Source: Bacteroidales bacterium (lineage in GTDB: Bacteria > Bacteroidota > Bacteroidia > Bacteroidales > Paludibacteraceae). From it: DNA of 64,000 nucleotides. A program made the translations under genes and the position numbers. Under the pieces are notes generated by a model, which saw only the letters and a program-made list of their open reading frames with translations, was not told where the DNA came from and ran no database searches. Shown one piece after another: positions 36,067 through 45,016 of this stretch. Location of the stretch: NCBI GenBank assembly GCA_015061115.1, contig SUXE01000012.1, positions 88,172 through 152,171 of the forward strand, written 5' to 3'. Within the stretch, counting starts at the first letter, position 1. The number at the start of each line of letters is the position of its first letter.

Positions 36067-36130
36067 GCGTCTGGAAGACGCTATCTCTATAGCCCCGTAC
36101 ATACGCAGCATCGCTGCGGATGTGCGGGGC
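36067..36130. repeat. REP-like palindrome pair, left copy
   Basis: Palindrome 1: GCGTCT-GGA-AGACGC (36067-36081). Palindrome 2: a 39-nt hairpin at 36092-36130 with outer arms GCCCCGTACAT / ATGTGCGGGGC and inner arms CGCAGC-ATC-GCTGCG. The 65-bp block is repeated almost exactly at 36893-36957, in the same orientation on the other side of the transposase gene. Confidence 0.95.
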
Positions 36131-36253
36131 GTGGGGCGGATGATGCGTGTATGTATGGTACGACGTGATGGATGTGCGGTGGATGATGCGGTGTATGGCA
36201 CGTGTATGTACGATGCGACGTGACGGATGATGTGTGGTTTTCGGCGTGCGTCG

Positions 36254-36330
36254 TATAACCGAGGGTGCCGGCAACACCTACGGTGTCGCCTCGACACCCA
36301 CGGTTATGGAGATATCGTCTTCCAGACGAT
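36254..36330. repeat. Further palindromes before the transposase gene
   Basis: ATAACCG (36254-36260) pairs with CGGTTAT (36301-36307) around an inner GGTGTCG-CCT-CGACACC hairpin. Next comes ATCGTCT-TCC-AGACGAT (36314-36330), which is the inverse of palindrome 1. The 120 bp before this (36131-36250) is GC-rich with repeated GATG/TGTATG words and no coding potential I can support. The whole region 35863-36398 thus holds repeats only. Confidence 0.85.
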
Positions 36331-36398
36331 AATGGATCAAAGTTTAGGAATTAGTAACCAGAGGTAAATGTTAATATACCTCACAAATAATATTAGTA

Positions 36399-36854
36399 AT
36401 GGCACATGTTGTATTGTATTATCACATTGTATGGAGGACCAAACGGTCTGTACGAGCTATCACAGAAGAATACGAGCGTGAACTCTACGCTTACATCTTA
36501 GGTTATTGTGAAAGGAAGGAATGCAAATTGATTCGCATCGGAGGAATGAGTGATCATATCCACATGTTAGTTAGTATCAAACCCACAATTTCAGTCAGCG
36601 AATTTGTCCAAGTGCTTAAAACAGAGACAAGTAAGTGGTTGAAAACCCAAACCCGTAAGTTCCCATTGTTTTATGGATGGTCAAATGGATATGCCGCATT
36701 TTCTTATTGTGAGCGAGACAAGGAGATGATTCGTAGGTATATCATGAATCAGAAGGCTCATCACAAAAAACAAAGTTTCAAAGCCGAATATGAACACACT
36801 CTAAAGGAATGGAAAATAGATCCCCAAACCGATCTGTTCCTTAAGGACGATTGA
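36399..36854 (+). CDS. IS200/REP-associated tyrosine transposase (Y1-type HUH)
   Basis: 151 aa. HUH single-strand nuclease fold: N-terminal YYHIVWRTKRSVRAI, the metal-binding HIH in GMSDHIHMLVSI, FPLFYGWSNGYAAFSYCERD, and the helix RRYIMNQKAHH with the likely catalytic tyrosine and following glutamine. Length fits IS200-type TnpA and the REP-associated (RAYT) branch. No tnpB is adjacent. Flanking REP-like palindromes in direct repeat favour a RAYT-type domesticated role rather than an active IS. The stop codon lies in the first unit of a downstream heptamer array. Confidence 0.88.
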   Translation: MAHVVLYYHIVWRTKRSVRAITEEYERELYAYILGYCERKECKLIRIGGMSDHIHMLVSIKPTISVSEFVQVLKTETSKWLKTQTRKFPLFYGWSNGYAAFSYCERDKEMIRRYIMNQKAHHKKQSFKAEYEHTLKEWKIDPQTDLFLKDD

Positions 36855-36885
36855 TGGTGGAAGGTGGATGATTGATGATTGATGG
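36851..36885. repeat. Heptamer repeat array (5 units), TTGATGR type
   Basis: ttgatgg, tggaagg, tggatga, ttgatga, ttgatgg. Same flavour as the 27-unit array on the other side of the transposase, again placed directly before the palindrome pair. Confidence 0.85.
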
Positions 36886-36893
36886 TGACTCCC

Positions 36894-36957
36894 GCGTCTG
36901 GAAGACGCTATTTTTAAAGCCCCGTACATACGCAGCATCGCTGCGGATGTGCGAGGC
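36894..36957. repeat. REP-like palindrome pair, right copy
   Basis: GCGTCT-GGA-AGACGC at 36894-36908 and the 39-nt hairpin at 36919-36957 (arms GCCCCGTACAT / ATGTGCGAGGC). About five differences from the left copy over 65 bp. Confidence 0.95.
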
Positions 36958-36980
36958 TATCGTTATACGTAATTTTGGGG

Positions 36981-37712
36981 TTATCCTAACACGTTTCCAA
37001 TGAAATATGGAATTTGTTTTTTCCACCATACCCAATCATGGGCAACATCGTGTCCCCAATAATCAAACCATGCGGGAACTCCTTTCTCGCACAACAAAGT
37101 ATCCAGACGACGTGTGGAATCTAACAGATCTTCTTCCCAATTACCCTGCCCTACACAAAAGATGAGTCTACGGTGACGGTACATATCCCAGTAATAGTGA
37201 TCGTAAGGCATCCAACGCAAAAAATCCAGTGGTGAATTAGAGTAAACCAATTCATCGGAGTAATCGCCGAAGAAATAGCTGGCGTGGTATAGTCCGCTTA
37301 GTGCGATGACAGTATCGAAAAGGTCCGGACGACGGAAGAAAAAGTTTCCTGCATGGAATCCACCCATTGAACAACCTGTGACAATGAAAGTCTCGTAACC
37401 ACGTCTTATGCTTGGGATCAGTTCGTCGACAATATAGTGGAACCATCTTTCATGCTGTTCTATTCGCCATCGAGGATTACCACCATAGTTGCTCCAAGTC
37501 TCATTATCTATACTGTCGCAGCAGACGATACGCAGATCTCCCTTGTCAACCCAATAAGCTAGCACATCCGTCATCCCAAAATTTTCATAATCATAGAAAC
37601 GACCGTTTTGAGAAGGGAAAACGAACAACGTGCGACGCCCATTGCCATATATCTTATATTCCATATCGCGTCCGAGCGATTGGCTGTACCATTTAACATA
37701 AGTAGATTCCAT
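36981..37712 (-). CDS. Esterase-like alpha/beta hydrolase (esterase D family), gene 3 of an ATP-grasp operon
   Basis: 243 aa, no signal peptide, so cytoplasmic. Nucleophile elbow GCSMGG with Ser115, candidate catalytic His225 (DVAHDW), candidate acid among E193/E194/D195. Shared opening with the other esterase of the operon: YKIYGNG, VFPSQNGRFYDYE, CCDSIDNETWSN. The fold matches putative esterases of the PF00756 type. Substrate unknown. It starts 9 bp after the ATP-grasp gene, so the two are surely co-transcribed. Inference: hydrolyses or transfers an acyl/peptidyl product made by the ligase. Confidence 0.8.
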   Translation of the reverse strand: MESTYVKWYSQSLGRDMEYKIYGNGRRTLFVFPSQNGRFYDYENFGMTDVLAYWVDKGDLRIVCCDSIDNETWSNYGGNPRWRIEQHERWFHYIVDELIPSIRRGYETFIVTGCSMGGFHAGNFFFRRPDLFDTVIALSGLYHASYFFGDYSDELVYSNSPLDFLRWMPYDHYYWDMYRHRRLIFCVGQGNWEEDLLDSTRRLDTLLCEKGVPAWFDYWGHDVAHDWVWWKKQIPYFIGNVLG

Positions 37713-37721
37713 TGGCTTTTT

Positions 37722-38960
37722 CTATTTTTTCTTGTGTACAAATTCTACAAATTCATCAACCTCCTCTTTTGTTTTCAGTTTGACTGTAAACATCTGTTGT
37801 CCCATTGCTCCAGACAGTATTTCTGGCATTCTTTCACACATGACTAACTGTTCTCTATATTTCTTTATCACGTCTTCTATGCTATATACATAATCATATA
37901 TATCACGACGAGATGCGAAAGCACAATAAAATTCGTCGTTCCATGGAAGTGACAATGCATTGCCTATATTATGTTGGTTAGACGTTGCAAGCCTAGACTT
38001 GTCGTATGTAATCATGTCTGCCCAAATATGGTATATGTCTGTGCTGTGTGCAAAGTTAATCATATCTGGCGTATATCCTCCTGCTGGACGCATATTTACT
38101 TCAAGTGCCACAAAATCTCCTTTCTTGCCCAACCCTTTGCGGTCGGAGTCAAGACGGAAAAATTCCAAATGCACAAAACGGCTTTTGACATTAAATACCT
38201 CTACTGTTTTCCTGCCCAATATCCTCAATGCTTCTGGCATCTCAGGAGAAACATAATATGAAAGATCCAACTGCTTGTTCACTATATCCATAATTGATGG
38301 CGGCCAAACAGTCATGGATTCAAACAATGCCTGTGATTTTGAGTCGATGATAGCGTCGTATGAACAGATATCACCTGTGATAAACTCCTCCAACACATAG
38401 TTCCCCAATTCTCCACCCACGTGCTTGAAAAACGTTTTTAGTTCGTCGTTATTGTGTATTTTATGTGTGCCTCCTGCACCTACGCCCACATCAGGTTTTG
38501 CGATTAGTGGATATCCTACCTCATCTGCAAAAGCAATAATCTTGCGTTCTCCTTTCGACGCTTTGATCTGTCTTGCAGTAGGTATTCCTCCTTTGATATA
38601 GTATTTTTTCATTTCTGACTTCTCTTTTATAGCGGCGATACTGTCACTCTTTATTCCGCTATTTACATTGAAGTCTGTTCTTAGGCGAGCATCTTGTTCT
38701 AGCCAATATTCATTATTTGATTCAATCCAATCAATTCTTCCATATTTGAAGGCAAAGAAAGCCACGGCTCGGTATACTTCATCATAGTTTTCAAGATTGT
38801 CCACTTTATAATATTCTGTGAGTGAATCTTTCAATTCTGGTATGAGTGAATCGTATGGAGCGTCTGCGATGGCAAGCACATTCACACCATTCTGTTTAAG
38901 TCTGTTGCAGAATGCCCAATATGTATGTGGAAAATGTGGGGATATAAATATAAAATTCAT
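37722..38960 (-). CDS. ATP-grasp ligase
   Basis: 412 aa, cytoplasmic. ATP-grasp carboxylate ligases make an acyl-phosphate that is attacked by an amine or thiol. Visible: an N-terminal pre-ATP-grasp part (FIFISPHFPHTYWAFCNRLK), YPLIAKPDVGVGAGGTHKI (the lysine and glycine loop of ATP-binding), YVLEEFITGDICSYDAIID, and VALEVNMRPAGGYTPDMIN with the metal-binding E-x-N-x-R. The acceptor is not predictable. It is placed between two paralogous esterase-like genes, an arrangement that suggests a dedicated small-molecule or peptide pathway. Confidence 0.85.
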   Translation of the reverse strand: MNFIFISPHFPHTYWAFCNRLKQNGVNVLAIADAPYDSLIPELKDSLTEYYKVDNLENYDEVYRAVAFFAFKYGRIDWIESNNEYWLEQDARLRTDFNVNSGIKSDSIAAIKEKSEMKKYYIKGGIPTARQIKASKGERKIIAFADEVGYPLIAKPDVGVGAGGTHKIHNNDELKTFFKHVGGELGNYVLEEFITGDICSYDAIIDSKSQALFESMTVWPPSIMDIVNKQLDLSYYVSPEMPEALRILGRKTVEVFNVKSRFVHLEFFRLDSDRKGLGKKGDFVALEVNMRPAGGYTPDMINFAHSTDIYHIWADMITYDKSRLATSNQHNIGNALSLPWNDEFYCAFASRRDIYDYVYSIEDVIKKYREQLVMCERMPEILSGAMGQQMFTVKLKTKEEVDEFVEFVHKKK

Positions 38961-39001
38961 AGCAGTAATGTTTTAGTGATAACTTGTTTATAATTATGTT
39001 A

Positions 39002-39790
39002 TTATGCAACTTTTCTGTACTTGTTGTTTATGATTTTATCAAAGAAATACACCGCTTGTTTTCGCCACCAATAGAAATCATGGTTGACGTCAGTGCCCCA
39101 AAAATCGAATATTCCGTTGATTCCAGCATTGGCAAGTACTTTTTGTAGGCGACGGGTGGATGCCCCAGTGATTTCCTCATGTTCTCCTTGACCACAGCAA
39201 CATATAATCAGTTTGTCTTTATATTGGTTGAGCAGAATAGAAGTGTTATGTTGTCCGTTAAGGAAATCGATAGGTGAATTTAAATATATCAGTTCATCGT
39301 CGTACTGAGGGAAAAAATAGTTTGCATGGAACAGACCGCTCAACGACAGCATTGCGCAGAATAAGTCTGGACGTCGGAAGAACAAATTGCCCCCATGATA
39401 ACCACCCATTGAGCAACCCGCCACTATTAATTGTTCGCCGTTGTTGACTTCAGGTATCAGTTCCTCGATGATATAATTGTACCATTTTTCGTGAAGAGCA
39501 ATGCGATCGTGATAACGACTTTTCTCAAAGTCTGAGACGTATGTAATATTCTCTCCGTTGACACCATTGCTCCAGGTCTCTGAATCAATACTGTCACAGC
39601 AGATGATGTGAATATGTCCAGATTCAATCATAGGAGAAAGTGCCGAGATCATGCCATTGTCTTCCCATTCATAGAATCTCTGATTCTGTGATGGAAACAC
39701 TAATACGCCCTGACCGTCAGTGCCGTAAACCTTATATTCGATTTCTCGATTCAGGTTCTTGCTCCAATGTTTGTGATACTGTATATTCAT
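39002..39790 (-). CDS. Esterase-like alpha/beta hydrolase (esterase D family), gene 1 of an ATP-grasp operon
   Basis: 262 aa, no signal peptide. Nucleophile elbow GCSMGG with Ser127, and TDVNHDFYWW near the C-terminus with the likely catalytic histidine. Clearly paralogous to the 243-aa gene two positions downstream (shared YKVYG, VFPSQNQRFYEWE, CCDSIDSETWSN, FFRRPDLF, STRRL). It carries about 15 extra residues before the second helix. First gene of the three-gene operon, with its own -7 box. Substrate unknown. Confidence 0.8.
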   Translation of the reverse strand: MNIQYHKHWSKNLNREIEYKVYGTDGQGVLVFPSQNQRFYEWEDNGMISALSPMIESGHIHIICCDSIDSETWSNGVNGENITYVSDFEKSRYHDRIALHEKWYNYIIEELIPEVNNGEQLIVAGCSMGGYHGGNLFFRRPDLFCAMLSLSGLFHANYFFPQYDDELIYLNSPIDFLNGQHNTSILLNQYKDKLIICCCGQGEHEEITGASTRRLQKVLANAGINGIFDFWGTDVNHDFYWWRKQAVYFFDKIINNKYRKVA

Positions 39791-39814
39791 GTGGCTTTTT
39801 ATTTAATTCAGATA

Positions 39815-39822
39815 CAAAATTA
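39815..39822 (-). promoter_or_regulatory. -7 box of the esterase/ATP-grasp operon
   Basis: Minus-strand TAATTTTG, 24 bp before the ATG. No -33 box at the usual distance. Confidence 0.45.
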
Positions 39823-39963
39823 CACCTGAAGAATATTATGCCACAGTAAAAAACAAAATAAAGAATATTTGATATGTATTTGCAGATAAACTTAGAAATA
39901 GTGCCTACGTAATGGCCATATTTTATGTCTGTAATAGTTTTTTTTATTGATGATGGATTATCA

Positions 39964-39976
39964 CGTCTGGAAGACG
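39964..39976. repeat. Solitary REP-like palindrome
   Basis: CGTCT-GGA-AGACG, the core of palindrome 1 near the transposase, about 3 kb away. It follows a short TTATTGATGATGGA stretch that recalls the TTGATGR heptamers. Shows that the palindrome is dispersed. Confidence 0.8.
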
Positions 39977-39988
39977 GGGATGGGATGA

Positions 39989-41131
39989 CTATTCTTTATA
40001 TTTACTTATAAAGTTATATATGGGTCTTTCATAATGAAATAGGGATACTCCTTCTATTTCTCTATACATACGAATGTCAAGATAGTTCATCGCTATAGAC
40101 CAATGTTTTTTATCTACTATATAACAATTGTTATTATATAATAGTGCTGTAGCTCCACAATGATATAGTGGTAAATCATCTAAAGATTTGGTTTCCTTTC
40201 CTCCCCTATGTATAAGATCTGTTTTGTGGATAAAGTTTGCCGTGTCGCTGGAATCTGAATAATCAAAATATTTGAGTGCACTTTTTCCTGTTATGTAAGT
40301 GACAAATCCGTCGTTTACAACATATCCGAGATATGGCATTTTATCTGTATCTGGATCTGTTATTTCCCATATAACTGAATAGTTTACCCAATCGTTTCCT
40401 AAAGAGTCTGGGGCTATACAAACAACATTATAGTGATAATATTTGTTGTATTGATCATCTATGGTTGAGATATAATGCATTAGAGAATCAATATTATCTT
40501 TTGGCTTTAGTTGGCTGACTATTGTAGAATCAACACTTTGATCCTTTATATAACAGATTTCGTATTCTACTTTTGCTCCACTATTTTCATTATGCTTCTT
40601 ACCATTTTCGCTCCAGTAGTGTATTGCTTGTGATATATCTTGGTTAGTTCCAATTCCGTGATAACAACAGAATCCTAATAGATCGTTCACTTCTTCTTGT
40701 CCGTTTTCTGATGCTTCTTTTAATAATGCTACTCCTTTTGGGGGATTTTTCTTAACTCCTAACCCTAAAAAATAATGCAATCCCAAATATGCAGGTGCTC
40801 CACTCTCTTTTGTCCTATATCCTTTTTTGTAATATCTGGTGGCTTTCTTTTTATAATGCTTGCTTATCCATGTTTCTATATCTCCTTCATCTCTATTCCA
40901 GTCGAGATAGTCTAATGATTTAGTGTAATAATGGTGCCCTTTATATATATAAGCGGGACCAATGTATGTTTGACTACATATTAATCCGTTTTTGTCGTAT
41001 CCACGTATCACAAGATTTTTTCCATCCGTTATTGTATCGTATCTAACGGCTGGAATTTCTTCTCCTGCATAAGTTGATAATGGAATCAAACTTATTAATG
41101 CCAATAATATTCTAATTGCTAGATTCTTCAT
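39989..41131 (-). CDS. Exported Sel1-like repeat protein
   Basis: 380 aa. Signal peptide about 1-22 (ends TYA-GE). Two Sel1-like units at about 113-185: GAPAYLGLHYFLGLGVKK followed by GVALLKEASENGQ, and VNDLLGFCCYHGIGTNQD followed by AIHYWSENGKK, matching the A-x-x-x-L-G-x-x-Y-x-x-G-x-G pattern. The C-terminal half is beta-rich and unassigned. Sel1 repeats mediate protein contacts. Its start is 1 bp from the stop of the metallo-hydrolase gene, so it is likely read with it. Confidence 0.7.
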   Translation of the reverse strand: MKNLAIRILLALISLIPLSTYAGEEIPAVRYDTITDGKNLVIRGYDKNGLICSQTYIGPAYIYKGHHYYTKSLDYLDWNRDEGDIETWISKHYKKKATRYYKKGYRTKESGAPAYLGLHYFLGLGVKKNPPKGVALLKEASENGQEEVNDLLGFCCYHGIGTNQDISQAIHYWSENGKKHNENSGAKVEYEICYIKDQSVDSTIVSQLKPKDNIDSLMHYISTIDDQYNKYYHYNVVCIAPDSLGNDWVNYSVIWEITDPDTDKMPYLGYVVNDGFVTYITGKSALKYFDYSDSSDTANFIHKTDLIHRGGKETKSLDDLPLYHCGATALLYNNNCYIVDKKHWSIAMNYLDIRMYREIEGVSLFHYERPIYNFISKYKE

Positions 41132-41132
41132 T

Positions 41133-41906
41133 CTATATCTCCCACATTTCGCTTATCTCTTTTCTTGGTAAAGCGTCTATTTCAACTCCATCTGTAACGA
41201 ATTTCTTAGAGTAGTTTAACGCTGTTTCAGGAGTGTTGGAATTGGCTGAGATATGAGCCAGGTGGATATGCTTTACCCTACCCTTTTTGCATGCGAAATC
41301 AACAATCTCTCCCGTCTGAACATTTGATAGATGTCCATTGTCGGAATCTATTCTGCCTCGTAGGAATGCGGTGTATGAACTTACCTGCAACAGTGTCTCG
41401 CTGTAGTTTGACTCGATAATCAGGTGGTCGGTGATCTTCACGGCTTCCATAAGCTCGTTTGTCGCTTTACCCAAATCTGTTGCAAGAGTCAATACCTTAT
41501 CCCCCAGTTTCACACGGTATGCGTGACAGTCTCTTGTGTCGTGAGTGACAGGCATCGGCAGTAAAGAGAAATTGTCTATTTCGAACTCCTTATGTGATTC
41601 CACCTCTCTCCATAAAGCTCTGTCCACCTCTCTGCCTGTGTTCTTTTCCAGATCCTGCAACGTTGATTTTGTGCAGTACAGAGGCAAGTTGTATCGGTAT
41701 ACTAATGTTGGTACTCCCTTTGTGTGGTCACGATGAGAATGTGTCAGGACTACACCTTTGATTGATGTCAGTTCCACACCTATTTCAGCCAAAAGGGCTT
41801 TTATGCGTTTCACAGACAATCCTGCATCTATTAAGAATCTTGTATCTCCGTCTTCTATCAAATAGCAATTTCCGCTTGATGATGATGATAGTGATATGTA
41901 TTTCAT
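41133..41906 (-). CDS. MBL-fold metallo-hydrolase (YycJ/WalJ type)
   Basis: 257 aa, cytoplasmic. Metallo-beta-lactamase fold with VLTHSHRDHTKGV (HxHxDH), VTHDTRDC with a further metal histidine, and a C-terminal HLAHIS. It opens with SLSSSSSGNCYLIE, typical of the YycJ/WalJ group, a putative DNA-repair-related exonuclease family. It follows the SNF2 helicase gene after 92 bp on the same strand. Confidence 0.85.
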   Translation of the reverse strand: MKYISLSSSSSGNCYLIEDGDTRFLIDAGLSVKRIKALLAEIGVELTSIKGVVLTHSHRDHTKGVPTLVYRYNLPLYCTKSTLQDLEKNTGREVDRALWREVESHKEFEIDNFSLLPMPVTHDTRDCHAYRVKLGDKVLTLATDLGKATNELMEAVKITDHLIIESNYSETLLQVSSYTAFLRGRIDSDNGHLSNVQTGEIVDFACKKGRVKHIHLAHISANSNTPETALNYSKKFVTDGVEIDALPRKEISEMWEI

Positions 41907-41998
41907 TTTATATTGTTTTTTCTAGTTATGACGCTCAACCCTATGGTTTTGCGTTGGTGGTGGACATACGTGCCACCTTTAACAATCTTTTTTTGTTC

Positions 41999-44900
41999 CT
42001 AAATCAAATCCAATGCCATTTCAGCTGACATTTTCGCCATGTCGAGAGTTCCGTTGGCAACGTCACGTTTTTTCTTGGCGAGATTGAAAATCTTCTCGTC
42101 AATACTGTCTTTAAGAAGCAGATGGTAGGACGTGACTGGTTTGGTCTGACCGCTTCTGTGGGCTCTGGCTGTCGCTTGGTCGGTAAGCTGAGGATTATAC
42201 CACTGTTCTGCGTGGATGACATACGACGCTGCGGTAAGATTAAGACCTGTGCCTCCTTTTTGATATGTGGTGAGCAGTGCTGTCACAGACTCATCATTCT
42301 GGAATTTGTCGAGCACATATTCTGGATTGCGTGTTTCTCCAGTGAAAATCAGCGATGAAATGCCAGTCTCTTCCAATTCTTTTGCAAGATAGTTAAAATA
42401 TGTGGAGAATGTGGCAAAAATTATCACTTTATGATGCTCCTCTCTCACTTCTTTCAGGAAGTCTATGATCCAACGTGTCTTTGGATTGTCGGAATTGTAT
42501 GTCTCCTCATACATTTTTGGATGCAGAGCGAGTTTACGCAGACGGATTAAAGCGGTGAGTGCTTTCACTCCAGATTCATCAGAGTTGATTATTTTCATCA
42601 CTTCATTACGTGCCGCACTCTTCTCCATCTCATACATTTCCGCCTGTTTGTCGTCCATATCGAGAGAGCAGACGATTTCTGTCAGCTGAGGAAGATCACC
42701 GAGCACTTCATTTCTTGTGCGGCGTAATGTGTGTGGCGCAATGATTCTTCCGATCGCTTCTCTGGATTCGGCTGTAATCTCGTCGCCTTTCATATAGGTT
42801 TTCTTGAAATCAGAGAGTGATCCGAGAAGATATGGATTGACGATTGCGAATTGTGAATGCAGGTCGACGATGCTGTTTTCAATCGGTGTTCCCGACAGTC
42901 CGACGACGAAATGTGGTTTGATTCCACGCATCGCCTGGTGGAATTTAGTATTGGCATTCTTCAGTTTATGACTTTCATCAATCACCATTGATTCGGGCAT
43001 CATCTCCACAAACAGATGTGAGTCTTTTTGCAGGAGATTGCTGGAAACCAATACTATATCGTATGATTTGAAGACAACCTTCAAGTTTTTCTTCCTGTCT
43101 TTTCCTGCGTGAGTGTATATTGTGAGCGATGGACAGAATTTTTCAAACTCACGTCTCCAGTTTGTCAGCAATGCGGCTGGGACGACAACAAGTGAGGCCT
43201 GCAAACTCTTTGTTTCGTCTGTAGACGGGATATTCTGTTCGGCGACGGGAGTCGGCTCAAAATCATCAAACAATGAGCGTTGTGTCATTTGTGTCGTGTC
43301 AGACTGTGCTGACGTTGGAGTCGGTTGACTCTTTCGTCTTTCCACACTTTCACGGTGTATGTATGCCAACAAAGTAATCGTTTGCAACGTCTTTCCAAGA
43401 CCCATATCATCAAGAAGAATGCATCCGATGGCTGAAAGATAATGGTTTACAAGGAATTGGAATCCCTCAATCTGATATTTACGTAATGTGGCATTCACAA
43501 AATCCGGCACATCGACTTTGACATTCGTAAGCGTGGGGATTTCTTTTTTCTCCAGCACTGTTTCTAGCAAAACAGTTGACGAGCGGTGCAGTCTTACATC
43601 ATCAGTCTTTGATGCGGACGCCACTTTGGCAAGGTCGGCATAGGTAGAAAACCAGATGTCCGGGATGACGAAAAACCTACCGTCTTCAAAATTGAAAATA
43701 TGCTCGCCATTCTTGATAAGCATGGCGATTTCTTTGAAACGGATTTTGTCTTCACCCACTTCAACATACATCTTCAAATCATACCAATCGCCGATGACAT
43801 CGTGTTGGTAGACAAGACGTGGTTCTAATGGAATGAATTTCGGAGCGTCGGTTATAACATTGTCAATCAGACCATTATAATCTGAAATCCATTGGTATAT
43901 ATTATGTTCGGCACTGTTGTCCTCACAGATTAGATGATCATTGGATTTTGTCAAACCAGTTTCCAATACCGCTTCTAAAATGCAATTCTCCATAATCGTG
44001 TTTCTCTCAACGATGAAGAATTTAGGTCGGCCGTTTACAAATCCTGCGTATTCCACTCCTTTTGACGAATTGTCAAGATTGTAGTTGAATGTCTTGTCGT
44101 CGTACTGGTATTCCACGGTTGGAACTAAAGAACTTTTGTGATTCAACGATTTGTCGATCGTCAGCTTCAGTACCGGCGACACATTTACATTGACAGCTGT
44201 GATTCCATCAAGTATGACGTCGAATTTCGACAACATATCGGAAATGAAAGATTTGCAATAATGGTCGACATTTTCCGGTTTCACAACGATTTCCGACTTC
44301 AGGAAGAATGGGTTAAGGATGGTCGATCTGGCATTCTCAAACACAAGTATCCTGGATCCGTATGTCGACGCGTAGTTTTCCAGCATGAACACAGCCATGC
44401 ACGGATTGGTGCACACTATCTTCACATCCTTTCTCTCAATATTGTTGAGTGGGATAATCTGTCCGGAATGGGAAATATTCATACTATAATGAATGGATCC
44501 GTCCGGGAAAAATGAGAATTTTGGATGCACCGCAGATTTTTCGTCTGTGATGTTGAAACAGTCGGATTTTAGGATTTGTTTTGCGTGAGGCTGACGTACA
44601 GCGACAATAATATCGGGGTTGGCAGCAAGTATGGAATATATTTCCTTTGCTTGCGAATCGATATAGTTTAATATCTTAGCGAAGATGGAATCGTTGCGAC
44701 GTAGGTTCTCTTTATTGTCGTAGACAGCCTTCATCTTGGCTATTTCTGTGTTGTAGACGGATATAGAGTATTTGGATTTCCTTACAAACAGATTAAAGAT
44801 GTTCTCAGGCTCATAATTTGTCGTTTTTCGTACTAAAACTTTCTCCTTTTCATCGAGATCTTCCACAATCATGTCATTATTGCTGACAAAACGAACGATA

Positions 44901-45016
44901 TCATAAGAGCCGTTGCTGTTTTCTTTCAGCAAAGCACTTAGGAAAATCCCGTCAAAAAATTGGTCGGAAGAAACTAAAATCGCGAATTTTATTTGGCTAT
45001 CGTTTCCTTCCACCAT
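41999..45016 (-). CDS. SNF2-family helicase-like ATPase
   Basis: 1005 aa. The C-terminal half (from about 500) is a Swi2/Snf2 double-RecA motor: LDDMGLGKTLQTI (Walker A, motif I), DESHKLKN (motif II, DEAH-like), VVGLSGTPIENS (motif III), and HRSGQTKPV in motif VI (ARAHRSGQ). The N-terminal 480 residues have no domain I recognise and probably bind DNA or a partner. A Ser/Thr/Gln-rich insert of about 45 residues splits the first RecA lobe, after motif I. Bacterial SNF2 proteins act in repair, transcription recycling or defence; role here undecided. Its first 28 bp overlap the end of menC, showing tight coupling. Confidence 0.9.
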   Translation of the reverse strand: MVEGNDSQIKFAILVSSDQFFDGIFLSALLKENSNGSYDIVRFVSNNDMIVEDLDEKEKVLVRKTTNYEPENIFNLFVRKSKYSISVYNTEIAKMKAVYDNKENLRRNDSIFAKILNYIDSQAKEIYSILAANPDIIVAVRQPHAKQILKSDCFNITDEKSAVHPKFSFFPDGSIHYSMNISHSGQIIPLNNIERKDVKIVCTNPCMAVFMLENYASTYGSRILVFENARSTILNPFFLKSEIVVKPENVDHYCKSFISDMLSKFDVILDGITAVNVNVSPVLKLTIDKSLNHKSSLVPTVEYQYDDKTFNYNLDNSSKGVEYAGFVNGRPKFFIVERNTIMENCILEAVLETGLTKSNDHLICEDNSAEHNIYQWISDYNGLIDNVITDAPKFIPLEPRLVYQHDVIGDWYDLKMYVEVGEDKIRFKEIAMLIKNGEHIFNFEDGRFFVIPDIWFSTYADLAKVASASKTDDVRLHRSSTVLLETVLEKKEIPTLTNVKVDVPDFVNATLRKYQIEGFQFLVNHYLSAIGCILLDDMGLGKTLQTITLLAYIHRESVERRKSQPTPTSAQSDTTQMTQRSLFDDFEPTPVAEQNIPSTDETKSLQASLVVVPAALLTNWRREFEKFCPSLTIYTHAGKDRKKNLKVVFKSYDIVLVSSNLLQKDSHLFVEMMPESMVIDESHKLKNANTKFHQAMRGIKPHFVVGLSGTPIENSIVDLHSQFAIVNPYLLGSLSDFKKTYMKGDEITAESREAIGRIIAPHTLRRTRNEVLGDLPQLTEIVCSLDMDDKQAEMYEMEKSAARNEVMKIINSDESGVKALTALIRLRKLALHPKMYEETYNSDNPKTRWIIDFLKEVREEHHKVIIFATFSTYFNYLAKELEETGISSLIFTGETRNPEYVLDKFQNDESVTALLTTYQKGGTGLNLTAASYVIHAEQWYNPQLTDQATARAHRSGQTKPVTSYHLLLKDSIDEKIFNLAKKKRDVANGTLDMAKMSAEMALDLI

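Noticed and set aside
35819..36297. Two long minus-strand open frames rich in Asn-Arg-Gln-Ser-Ile-Ile
   Set aside because: They are translations of the 27-unit heptamer array; a 7-bp unit without stops stays open over 21-bp cycles. No start context, and the composition is purely repeat-derived.
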